DNA from: Actinomycetota bacterium | GTDB lineage: Bacteria; Actinomycetota; Thermoleophilia; Gaiellales; F1-60-MAGs149 | Assembly (NCBI GenBank): GCA_947481755.1 | Contig: CANKHS010000019.1 | Location: 1-14,287 of the forward strand | Direction: 5' to 3' | Length of the DNA stretch: 14,287 nt | Shown here: positions 9,301 to 13,494 of the stretch, piece by piece | Layout: every line of letters starts with the position of its first letter | Position numbering within the stretch: the stretch's first letter is position 1 | Notes under the pieces: model-generated | Database searches by the model: none | Told to the model about the DNA's origin: nothing | Seen by the model: only the letters and a program-made list of their open reading frames with translations | Translations under genes and position numbers: made by a program

Positions 9301-10700
9301 AGGATGCCGTCGGTGTCGATCCGACCGCCCCGGGCGTATCTGCCATCGAGGCGACGTGGTCTGGTGCGGGCACGGTGCTTGTGACGCCGACGATGAGCGA
9401 TGCCGACAGCGGCGTCGCGAGCTGGCAGGCCACGACGGATCCGGCCAATCCCGGCGCTGTGATTGGGGTCGGCACGCGCTCGGCCACGATCGCTGCCGCG
9501 GCAGGCGCCACGATCTACGTACGCGCGATCGACGGCGCAGGCAATGTGTCAGCGTGGGTCACGCGCGCCACGCCGCCGGTGCAGTCGACTGCCGCCGGCG
9601 CCAATACCGTGGTCGTCGCAGCCAACGCCACGGCCAGCACGGTCGCCAAGGTCGCTGGCGCTGGCACCGCTAACGTCGCGCTTGGCTGCACGGCGACCGA
9701 CGGCTCGGCCTGCGACATTCGCATCGACCTGCGTTACCAGAAGAAGGTCATCGCCAGCACGAGCACACGGCTCGCCTCCGGTGCACGCAGCACTGTCAGC
9801 TTCAAACTGCCCAAGGATGTGCAGCGCCAGCTCGCAGAGTCGGGCGGGCTCGACCTGACCATGTCGGTGCAGGCCAAGACGTCTGCCGGCGAGGAGACGA
9901 AGGACACGCCGCTGGCGCTGACTGCTCCGCGCGCCACGGCGATCGCGGCGATCAATCCGTCGAATGTCTCGACGAGCGGTGCGTCGGCGCAGCTGACCGT
10001 ACGCTGCGGCGGCACGATCCCGTACCACTGCGCTGGCCCGATCCAGCTCTACGCGGTGCCGCAGGGACGCCGCTCGGCGCGCGCAGCCGATCCTGTGGTC
10101 GCGACGGCTTCGGTGAAGGGCGCCGCAGGCACGAACCTCCCCGTCAAGATCGTGCTCAACGGGACGGGCAAGGCACTGCTCAAGAAGCAAGGCTCGCTCC
10201 GCGTCGTCGCGCGGATGTCGGTGCCGGAGACGGGTGCGACGAAGTCCAGTGCGTCGTTCGTTTTCCAGACCGTGCGCACCGACGACTGGCTGCGCCGCGT
10301 CCTTGCCGAGATGACCCGGTCCACGCCGGCCCGCTGGTTCCTCAACAACACGCTCGACTCGTTCCGCGCCGGGCACATCAGTGCCGCTGAGGCCGCACGC
10401 CTGATCGAGAAGCACACGCTCGACGAGCGGCAGAACACGGTCAAGCGCATCGACCTGTATCTGCAGGCTCCCGCCTCGCAGAAGCTGCAGGAGCACTACC
10501 TCATGCTCGCCTACACCCAGTCGGTGCTGGCCGACAAGAAGACGATCGCGTGGCTCAAGGCGGGCGGTAGCCCGGCGACGGAGCCCTGGCGGTACCACGC
10601 CAAGGTCTCCGTGACGAAGGCCAAGCTAGTCAAGTTGCTTGTCAAGACCGCCACGCCGCTGCACATCCGCGTGCCGCAGGCGACCGAGCTGTACCCGTAA
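1..10700 (+). CDS. Giant secreted Ig-like repeat protein (5' partial)
   Basis: The reading frame is open from position 3, with no stop and no convincing start, so the N-terminus and any signal peptide lie outside the window. The first possible start inside is a TTG at 72, in the middle of a Gly-rich domain, and is not credible as the real start. Counting residues from that TTG, the order is: Gly-rich domain (1-84), Ig-like (85-213), FN3-like (214-307), Ig-like (308-401), Ig-like (402-530), six TGW-type Ig-like repeats (531-1155), 21 Cys-pair Ig-like repeats (1156-2986), Ig-like modules to about 3180, two Cys-pair beta domains (cysteines 3206/3214 and 3312/3320), and a helical C-terminal domain (about 3404-3542). 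I count 50 Cys, always two per module, which fits oxidised, extracytoplasmic folding. No LPXTG motif, C-terminal membrane helix or catalytic domain is visible. A role as adhesin, matrix or surface-layer protein is inferred from architecture; the ligand is unknown. The gene ends with TAA. Confidence 0.93.
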   Translation, partial: QGGTQTPSTTQYGGYGGSQTAGGLGGVWPSYSTGSTGAQPAGGAGVSTLNSGGGGGGYWGGGGGSHNGAGGGSSYTASNIANVTHTQGYSTAVISPTGNGKLTLTWQIDTTAPTVTGITSSAVDGTYLLGAVIPVKVQFSEGVVVTGTPTLQVNAGSVASPRLVTLTYVSGSGGSDLTFTYTVGTGDNTAALDIASTTALALAGGTIRDGAANSAVLTLPAPGAAGSLAANRTLRIDAVAPNVPANAAIRGAGNAATLSWTASGDPDIASYRIYKGTAANPTTQYASVPHPGTTYTDRPLPRGITLCYRIKAIDTAGNESAYSSDLCYTVPNGGPSEPTVVAAATSSTKKPLITGTSDPGTTVAIYDGASLLQAGITVDGNGNWSWRPSTDLTTGFHEYSAVATEISTSIGSSQSPGVVQEIISGDVTPPTLTSITTTTPTGTYRAGTVIPLAVKFSEAMDVDTTRGTPSIALNLGGTTVYAPYTSGLSTDTLVFNYTVVSPNTTSALDYASTTALQLNGGAITDLAGNAAVSLALPAPGAAGSIAGTKTIAIDTTAPTVSTFTCPTSTRTASISCSLLLSESVSGVTASAFTVGGTSTGWTVDAVSGAGAGPYTVTLSAPTAVDGTLTLQLDGSLVADLAGNVVSGTPTPTTGAVAVDGTAPTVTSFTGPSTPTNGTSKAWTLTLSEAVSGLTAADFSVGGTATGWTVASVSGSGPYTVTLTGTSPADGTLYPILAAGGVADAVGNTAPAAATNGATITLDNTAPTATAFTATSPTKSTTITYSLTLSEAVTGLTTSSFAVGGTATGWSVTGLSGTGTGPYTVTVSGALTTAGTVLLSITGGALADAAANANATISANAVTVDRTAPTVTLVPAVTLTNGTSIAYTATFSEAVTGLSAGKLAFSGTSTGWAIGSVTGSGTTYTINAVGPASPDGTVILTLAQNAVVDTAANAGPAAATAATTVTVDRSAPTVSSFAPTTATPTNATSLSYSLTFSGAATGLTAADFALTGTSTGWTVGTPTGSGAGPYTIPVTASSPTNGTVILTLAADAVVDAATNTGPATAQVASTITIDRTAPTVTAFAPGTTSPSNSGTATFSVTFSKAVTGITTSDFSVLTATGWTVASVAGTGAGPYVVTLTNGTPTDTTLGLRLAAGAGADSAGNTVPAANADASSTITIDVTPSSSTPSITTGPAAAINTASTTIAFAGAGVGETYACRIDGAAYAACTSPQTYTGLTEASHTFDVTIVDPAGNATLPASRTFTVDTTAPTTTVAIPTKPADPDSDSTPTFAFTGAAGGETYQCQLNSGAWASCATPYTVAPALTEGVYTLRVRTEDAAGNTGSATAYTWTLDLTAPSSAPTILTSPANPSAVATGTFTFGGAVTGETYECRVDSGAWTACTSPLTTASLADGSHSFAVHLRDGAGNTGPAAISSWTIDTTAPTSTATITSGPSVSATTSTATFGLAGAISGEGYQCRIDGGAWTTCTTPWQLTGLADGSHSFDVRTADAAGNGGPTTSRVWLIDTIAPSGTPVIGGRPSDPTAQTTASLTLTGAAAGETYACSVDGAAFAACTSPLALTGLTDGGHAVRVHLTDAAGNVGPNASVAWTVDATAPTTAPAVSGLPTGSTTGTSASFTITGEAGTTPECRLDGGAWGPCVSPLTGLTDGTHTLEVRSVDTAGNRGPISSTVWTVDTAIPASPTPGAMPPATSDTSTQFTFTGEPSATFTCRIRSVTGPSAPHTTISVISGWDYRACSSPVTSPTLGNGTYALDLRQTDAAGNASPDQTIYWTIDTNAPASVDVTNIPASPTTARTAAPVLHLTPDDGATATVYTLECKIDNGSWLLADGSNTTTCPVSGSAPTYTLSLSGLAEGDHSVSVRQLKKVGSSAPTVSDITQIVWTVDVTAPAAPGIATQPASPTNQTSAAFTFTKEAGSTLQCQLDGGAWAPCASPYTGLASGSHTLVTRAVDTAGNVSGTTSVTWTVDLVPPGAVTVTGSPAAVNAQTTATVSFNLTGDAVATECKLDSGAWVACTSPFATGTLGEGSHTVQIRQLDAAGNVGTPTSTTWIVDLAPPTSAPVIASGPSGFVTAGQSAFAFLGAAGDETYQCRLDSGAWTACLASYTTPLLADGSHTLDVRLVDAAANVGPTASRTWTIDTTAPTTAPTMSTTPSNPNNDSTPTFAFSGAGAGETYQCRTDAGAWVTCTSPITLPSLGEGTHTFWVRVIDGAGNTGPATSTTWTVDTTAPTTLPTIVSGPSANTNQATANFSFAGAVGGETYVCSLDGGAYAACTSPRSLTSLADGAHTFRVALVDAAGNQGPAASQTWTIGTSAPTALPTVTPSQGGTTNDTTPSFALSGGVAGGTFECRVDGGAWTTCVNPYTVSPALAPGTHTIETRIVDAFGNAGAATSTTVVIDTTPPAAPTASTPPASPTNQTTASIGITGEVGATFECKLDSGAWVACSNPAALTGLADGPHTLELRQIDSAGNTGPTTTVSWTVDTAAPSPAPTITGTPISPASTNAATLAFAATEAGSTLECSIDGATYTTCTSPLSLTGLSEGGHVVKIREVDAAGNVGASSTASWIVDTTPPNNPPTVMGVPTGVTASGALSATFTGDAGNGFQCKLDFGGWGTCTSPFSTSGLADGQHTLSVRQIDAAGNAGPSVSSMWTVDSTAPTAPPLTGTPPALTSNTQPVFTFTGDGDTTFECSLDGTTWTTCSSPVQVAPALADGSYTFSTRQVDAAGNHGPVSSFAFTVSATAPPEVLIDNIPGSPTGETTADIFLTGEPGATIECAVDGGVWTPCRSPLSLIGLGEGAHEVLVRQQSAAIPPVQSAETAIRWLVDLTPPPAPAISGRPADPTTSRSATFNVTTAPDTTLECQLTPGATWAPCTPPLTFASLVDGTYTFQTRSIDSAGNISSPTSSTWTVDNVPPTGTAVVASGPAAQTASSVATFQFSYGADGTGALCSLDGAAFAPCATPVTIPHVDEGSHTFRIKPVDAAGNVGANITTYTWDVFIPTTPPPGPVGITIDGGATWIASSSAVIDIIWPAGTRFIELSNDAGFATVTRHAITTQLAWDLLPGSGQRTVYARFLDVAAAQISTSQDAVGVDPTAPGVSAIEATWSGAGTVLVTPTMSDADSGVASWQATTDPANPGAVIGVGTRSATIAAAAGATIYVRAIDGAGNVSAWVTRATPPVQSTAAGANTVVVAANATASTVAKVAGAGTANVALGCTATDGSACDIRIDLRYQKKVIASTSTRLASGARSTVSFKLPKDVQRQLAESGGLDLTMSVQAKTSAGEETKDTPLALTAPRATAIAAINPSNVSTSGASAQLTVRCGGTIPYHCAGPIQLYAVPQGRRSARAADPVVATASVKGAAGTNLPVKIVLNGTGKALLKKQGSLRVVARMSVPETGATKSSASFVFQTVRTDDWLRRVLAEMTRSTPARWFLNNTLDSFRAGHISAAEAARLIEKHTLDERQNTVKRIDLYLQAPASQKLQEHYLMLAYTQSVLADKKTIAWLKAGGSPATEPWRYHAKVSVTKAKLVKLLVKTATPLHIRVPQATELYP
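324..1661 (+). other. Mosaic of Ig-like, FN3-like, Ig-like, Ig-like modules
   Basis: Four modules are visible. Those at 324-710 and 1275-1661 are homologous: both have a DxTxPT opening, a GTY...VIP..VKFSE strand, an ASTTAL...GG.I.D segment and LPAPGAAGS before the closing ID. They enclose an FN3-like domain at 711-992 (LSWTASGDPDIASYRIYKG, then CYRIKAIDTAGNESAYS, with two Cys) and an Ig-like domain at 993-1274 (PLITGTSDPGTTVAIYDG, VDGNGNWSW) of the type common in bacterial adhesins. All are non-catalytic binding or spacer folds in known families. Boundaries are placed at the recurrent Asp of the linker and are approximate. Confidence 0.65.
1662..3536 (+). repeat. Six tandem TGW-type Ig-like repeats (about 105 aa each)
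   Basis: In-frame coding repeats begin at the linker Asp codons at 1662, 1977, 2286, 2592, 2901 and 3219, giving units of 306-318 bp. Each has the pattern DxTAPTV, a SxxFSEAVTGLT strand, (T)GW(T/S/A)(V/I), GPYTV or a variant, and a VxDxAxN segment before the next linker. The first unit has two Cys in its opening strand; the others have none. The fold resembles bacterial Ig-like domains found in large surface proteins (Pfam Big_12-like, from memory). The copies are divergent rather than identical, so this is an old expansion. Confidence 0.8.
3537..9029 (+). repeat. 21 tandem Cys-pair Ig-like repeats (about 87 aa each)
   Basis: Units start at the linker codon at 3537, 3795, 4056, 4314, 4572, 4830, 5079, 5376, 5706, 5952, 6207, 6465, 6723, 6981, 7242, 7494, 7752, 8007, 8262, 8520 and 8775. 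Spacing is 246-261 bp except for units 7 (297 bp) and 8 (330 bp), which carry insertions between the two cysteines or near them. The consensus is a proline-rich opening, F.F.G..(GE)T(Y/F)xC, (L/I/V)DGGAW..C.SP, L.DG.HT(F/L).(V)R..DAAGN.GP and TWTVDTTAP. The Cys pair 10-12 residues apart in most units is presumably a disulphide within each unit. The linker Asp residues may bind metal or rigidify the rod, which is inference. Confidence 0.9.
9030..10700 (+). other. C-terminal region of the giant protein, ending in a helical domain
   Basis: After the last repeat come an Ig-like or beta module around 9050-9317 (ITIDGGATWIASSSAV), another at 9318-9590 with VDPTAP and AIDGAGN motifs, and two beta domains each with a close Cys pair (codons 9687/9711 and 10005/10029). 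The two Cys-pair domains share a C(x7)C, L(R/Y), LPKDV or LNGTGKALLK layout seen at the ends of many secreted actinobacterial proteins. From about 10281 (DDWLRR) the composition changes: Trp, Arg, Lys, Leu and His become common, glycine and threonine fall, and amphipathic helices are apparent. I do not recognise this last domain of about 140 aa. It is the natural place for an anchoring or secretion function. Confidence 0.6.
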
Positions 10701-10714
10701 GGCGGCACGCCGCC
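10701..10714. terminator. Small hairpin between convergent genes
   Basis: GGCGG-CACG-CCGCC forms a 5-bp G+C stem with a 4-nt loop directly after the TAA of the giant gene and just before the stop of the opposing ATPase gene. There is no T-tract on either strand, so it is at best a weak bidirectional terminator. Only 20 bp separate the two convergent stop codons. Confidence 0.25.
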
Positions 10715-10720
10715 CGGGGG

Positions 10721-11911
10721 CTAGCGTCGGTACGAGTCGGCGAACTGCACTGCGGTGCGCGCCGACAGCCCGTGGCCCTGCACGGCGAAGCGCATGGCGT
10801 CGGCGTCGAGCTCGGCCGGTACTTCGCCGAGGCGATCGCGGACGAGCCGGTGGCAGATCGCGAGGTAGGCGTCACGGTCCTGGCGGCCAAAGCGGATGCG
10901 GCGCCCGAAGCGCGCGGCCAGCGCCGACTTCTCGCCGGCCGTCTCGGCCTGGTCAACGTCGTCGGCGCGCTCGGACTGCGAGGAGTGCATCAAGTTCAGA
11001 CGGTTCGAGGTCGCCCAGACGATGACGTTTGCCGGGCGCTCGGCGACGCCGCCATCGAGCGTGGCGCGCAGCATCCGGTCGAGACGGTCATCGTCGTCGA
11101 CCACGAGGTCGTCGAGGAAGAGGATCGTGTGCGGCCCGTCGCGCAGCGCGAGCAGCGCCTCTTCGACGTCGTCGAGCTGGTCGCGCTCGACCTGCACAAG
11201 GCGCACACCCTGCTCGGCGAAGGCGTCGGCGCAGGCGCGGACGGCAGCCGACTTGCCGGTGCCGGGCGGGCCGTAGAGCAGCGCGTCATTGGCGGGCGCG
11301 CCGTGGAGGAACGCCTGCAGGTCTTCGAGGAGCGGCGCGCGCTGGTCCTCGTAGCCCGTCAGGTCGGCGAGCGCGATGCGGTCGGGTGCGCCGACGCCGA
11401 CGAGCTGCCCGTCGAGCCAGCGCAGCACGCGATGAATCGCGAGGTCGCCGGTCGCATCGGTCGCGTGGAACGCGGCGAGTGTCGAGGCGTGGGGGAGCCA
11501 GGCGCTATCGGATGCGAGCGTGTCGACGAGAGCCACGGCAGCCGGCGGCATCGCGTCGCGGGTGCGGGGTGGCAGCGGCGTGCCCGCCAACGCACCCTCG
11601 AGACCGTGGCGTTGGAGTAGGCGGCGGGCGTCGTCGTGCGCCAGCGTGCCGAGGCGCGCCAGCTCAGCGCCGGCCAGGGCGAGCCGTGGGTCATCGGCAG
11701 GCAGGCCCCTGCGCGCAGCCGCGGCAAACGGCCCGTCAGAGGCGATGACCGCGAGGGCGATCGTGGTGGCGACGTCGAACTCGTGTCCCATCGCGGCGCG
11801 GGCCGCGTCGGCGGCCAGCAGCTCGCTGTCGGGGTTCTCCGCCAGCTCAAGCAGCGCGCCGACGAGCGGATCGTCGTGCAGGTCTGCGTACGCGACGAGG
11901 GGCGGAGTCAC
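10721..11911 (-). CDS. AAA ATPase, DUF815 family
   Basis: The protein of 396 aa is a cytosolic P-loop ATPase. Residues about 186-396 match the DUF815 pattern: a GYEDQ motif at 186-190 leading into FLHGAPANDALLYG, Walker A GPPGTGKS (214-221), Walker B ILFLDD (263-268), a DGG.AERPANV.VWATSN strand with sensor-1 Asn303, a long polar loop (about 308-330) before RFGRRI, and the closing GLSARTAVQF with the likely sensor-2 Arg385. The function of this family is not established; AAA architecture implies ATP-driven remodelling of a protein partner. Residues 1-180 are Ala/Leu/Asp-rich, helical-looking and not recognised. The GTG start overlaps the TGA of the upstream ureohydrolase gene as GTGA, which fixes the start and implies translational coupling. 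This is the last gene of a three-gene operon. Confidence 0.88.
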   Translation of the reverse strand: MTPPLVAYADLHDDPLVGALLELAENPDSELLAADAARAAMGHEFDVATTIALAVIASDGPFAAAARRGLPADDPRLALAGAELARLGTLAHDDARRLLQRHGLEGALAGTPLPPRTRDAMPPAAVALVDTLASDSAWLPHASTLAAFHATDATGDLAIHRVLRWLDGQLVGVGAPDRIALADLTGYEDQRAPLLEDLQAFLHGAPANDALLYGPPGTGKSAAVRACADAFAEQGVRLVQVERDQLDDVEEALLALRDGPHTILFLDDLVVDDDDRLDRMLRATLDGGVAERPANVIVWATSNRLNLMHSSQSERADDVDQAETAGEKSALAARFGRRIRFGRQDRDAYLAICHRLVRDRLGEVPAELDADAMRFAVQGHGLSARTAVQFADSYRR

Positions 11912-12912
11912 GGCTTCTCGTGGCGGGAATCGCGCCCCGTACGCCGCAGCGCCATGCCGTTGAGGCCCTCGAGCAGCACGCGATGCCCGGCCATGGCGGT
12001 GATCGCCGCGTGGTCGTACGGCGGCGAGACCTCGACGAGGTCGAACGCCGCCACGTCGAGTTCGCTCGTGACGCTGCGCACCGAACGCAGCAGTTCACGC
12101 GTGGTCAGGCCACCGGGCTCGGGCGTGCCCGTGCCCGGCGCGTAGGCGGGGTCGAGGACATCGATGTCGACCGTCAGGTAGGTCTTCGGCGCAGCGGCAC
12201 GGGCGTGGTGGATCGCCTCGCGCACGACGTCGGTGATGCCGCGGTCCATGACCTCGTCCATCGTGGCCCACTGCATACCCTGCTCGCGCATCCACTGGAA
12301 CAGCTCGGGGCCGGGCCACGTGCCGCGCAGGCCGATCTGGAAGATGTTCGAACCCTTCAGATGACCACGCTCGATGGCGGCGCGAAACGGCGTGCCGTGC
12401 GGCGGCTCGCCGTCTTCGGGGACACCGGTATCGGCGTGCGTGTCGAAGTGGATCACCGAGTAGCCGTCCGCGCCGAACTGCTCGTGCATGGCCTGGAGCA
12501 TCGCGTGCGACAGCGAGTGATCGCCGCCGATCACGACGGGCACCGTGTCGGTCGCAAGCGCAGCGCCGGCGGCCTCGGCCAGCAGCGCGTGCGAGCGCGG
12601 CAGGTCGCTGGCGACCACATCGATGTCGCCCCAGTCGACGATGTTCAGTTCCTTGAGTGGGTCGATGCCCGCGTGCATGCTTGGTCGATCGCCCGTGACG
12701 TTGATGTCCTCGGCGGTACGAACAGCCTGCGGGCCGAAGCGCGTGCCCGGGCGATACGAGACGCCCTCATCGAACGGGGCGCCGATCACAACCGCGTCAG
12801 CTGCCGCGACGTCGGCGCGCGACGACACGAGCGGCACGCCGCAGAACGTGCGAACGACGCCGTAGAACGCGTGGTACGAGCCGTGGACCGGATCGCGCGG
12901 TGCGTCGCTCAC
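11908..12912 (-). CDS. Agmatinase-family ureohydrolase
   Basis: The protein of 334 aa belongs to the arginase/agmatinase superfamily, cytosolic di-manganese enzymes that hydrolyse a guanidino group to an amine plus urea. All six expected metal ligands are visible: His132 in GGDHS, Asp157, His159 and Asp161 in FDTHAD, and Asp249 and Asp251 in DIDVLDPAYAPGTGTPEPGG. GTRFGPQAVR (57-66), HGTPFR (172-177) and VEVSPPYD (293-300) are agmatinase or guanidinobutyrase-like rather than arginase-like. Length is usual for the family. The exact substrate (agmatine, 4-guanidinobutyrate, 3-guanidinopropionate or another) cannot be read from sequence; agmatinase is the default and would feed putrescine synthesis. 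The second residue of the DAHxD-type motif is Thr here instead of the common Ala. The GTG start overlaps the TGA of the OsmC gene by 4 nt, with no clear Shine-Dalgarno sequence, so coupled re-initiation is likely. Confidence 0.92.
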   Translation of the reverse strand: MSDAPRDPVHGSYHAFYGVVRTFCGVPLVSSRADVAAADAVVIGAPFDEGVSYRPGTRFGPQAVRTAEDINVTGDRPSMHAGIDPLKELNIVDWGDIDVVASDLPRSHALLAEAAGAALATDTVPVVIGGDHSLSHAMLQAMHEQFGADGYSVIHFDTHADTGVPEDGEPPHGTPFRAAIERGHLKGSNIFQIGLRGTWPGPELFQWMREQGMQWATMDEVMDRGITDVVREAIHHARAAAPKTYLTVDIDVLDPAYAPGTGTPEPGGLTTRELLRSVRSVTSELDVAAFDLVEVSPPYDHAAITAMAGHRVLLEGLNGMALRRTGRDSRHEKP

Positions 12913-13352
12913 TGCTCGGTGATGTCCCAGTCGTTCTGGACTTCAGCGGTCGTCGAGGCGGAGATAAAGCAGTCGCGCTCGGCCTTGCCAATCAACTCGG
13001 TGGCCTTGGCGGCCTGACCGGCGGCGACGACAACGCGAGGGCGTTGGTGCACATGGACAAAGGCGTAGCGGCCATCTTCGACGCGGCGCATCACGGTGCC
13101 GCCGATTTCCGACGAATACTCGAGTACCTCGAGCCCCTTGTGCTCAGCGTGGGCGAGAAACGAGATCATCGTGCACGAGGCGAGGCTGCCAAGAAACAGG
13201 TGCTCCGGGCTCCAACGATCCTCGTCGCCCATGGGAAAGTCGGCAGGCGGACCCGACAGGATCGTGGGGCGACCCGCAGTGGACAACGAGGAGGCGCGAC
13301 GACCATCCCACGTCACGCCAACGTCGTATTGGAAGCTTTTCTGATTCGGCAC
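12909..13352 (-). CDS. OsmC/Ohr-family redox protein
   Basis: The protein of 147 aa matches the OsmC fold family, small dimeric cytosolic thiol peroxidases that reduce organic hydroperoxides, and relatives of unknown activity. Both redox cysteines are in the expected places: Cys60 in the helix motif WSPEHLFLGSLASC, and Cys128 in KAERDCFISAS. Glu50 of the SPEHL motif is also present. The spacing and overall length are normal for a single-domain member. It lacks features that would let me choose between OsmC, Ohr and the third, YhfA-like subgroup. The start is GTG at 13352; the ATG eight bases upstream (13360) is in another frame and reads only 15 codons. This is the promoter-proximal gene of the operon with the ureohydrolase and the DUF815 ATPase. 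Confidence 0.9.
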   Translation of the reverse strand: MPNQKSFQYDVGVTWDGRRASSLSTAGRPTILSGPPADFPMGDEDRWSPEHLFLGSLASCTMISFLAHAEHKGLEVLEYSSEIGGTVMRRVEDGRYAFVHVHQRPRVVVAAGQAAKATELIGKAERDCFISASTTAEVQNDWDITEQ

Positions 13353-13358
13353 ACGCTC

Positions 13359-13364
13359 ATTCTA
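13359..13364 (-). promoter_or_regulatory. Candidate -10 box for a leaderless OsmC operon mRNA
   Basis: On the minus strand TAGAAT is followed by GAGC and then GTGTG. The start codon GTG at 13352 begins seven bases after the hexamer, which is where transcription would start. That spacing predicts a leaderless transcript, common in high-GC actinobacteria. No recognisable -35 box is found 16-18 bp upstream, and no good Shine-Dalgarno precedes the GTG. Confidence 0.4.
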
Positions 13365-13453
13365 TCGACCGGTCGGGGAGCGCCGCCGGGGATTGCCGAC
13401 CATGCCATGCTTTCCGCGCGCGGGGAACCTTCGCCGCACCGGACGGGCTCCAA

Positions 13454-13459
13454 TAGGAT
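13454..13459 (+). promoter_or_regulatory. Candidate -10 box for the acidic Cys/His protein gene
   Basis: TAGGAT lies 35 nt before the GTG start and upstream of a good ribosome binding site, leaving room for a short leader. The best upstream match, TTCGCC at 13430-13435 with an 18-bp spacer, is a poor -35. The 142-bp gap 13353-13494 also has to hold the divergent operon promoter; apart from these two boxes and a GC-alternating CGCGCGCG at 13416-13423 I see no operator or riboswitch in it. Confidence 0.3.
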
Positions 13460-13481
13460 CTCGCTCGAATCGCCTTCTCCT

Positions 13482-13487
13482 GAGGAG
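13482..13487 (+). promoter_or_regulatory. Shine-Dalgarno GAGGAG that sets a GTG start
   Basis: GAGGAG sits seven bases upstream of the GTG at 13495 and is the strongest ribosome binding site in the window. It decides the start of the following gene against the in-frame ATG at 13393, which would add 34 Arg-rich residues encoded across the intergenic region and this very site. Confidence 0.75.
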
Positions 13488-13494
13488 ACTGACC

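Noticed and set aside
10772..11620. Plus-strand open reading frame of 282 codons opposite the DUF815 ATPase
   Set aside because: The minus strand carries intact Walker A, Walker B and sensor motifs. The plus-strand translation has none and is an antisense shadow.
11920..13017. Plus-strand open reading frame of 365 codons opposite the ureohydrolase
   Set aside because: The minus-strand gene has all metal ligands and overlaps its neighbours neatly. The plus-strand frame crosses two gene boundaries and shows no family features.
13393..13494. Upstream in-frame ATG adding 34 residues to the acidic Cys/His protein
   Set aside because: The added segment is Arg-rich and unlike the acidic N-terminus, and it runs over the GAGGAG site that is ideally spaced for the GTG at 13495.
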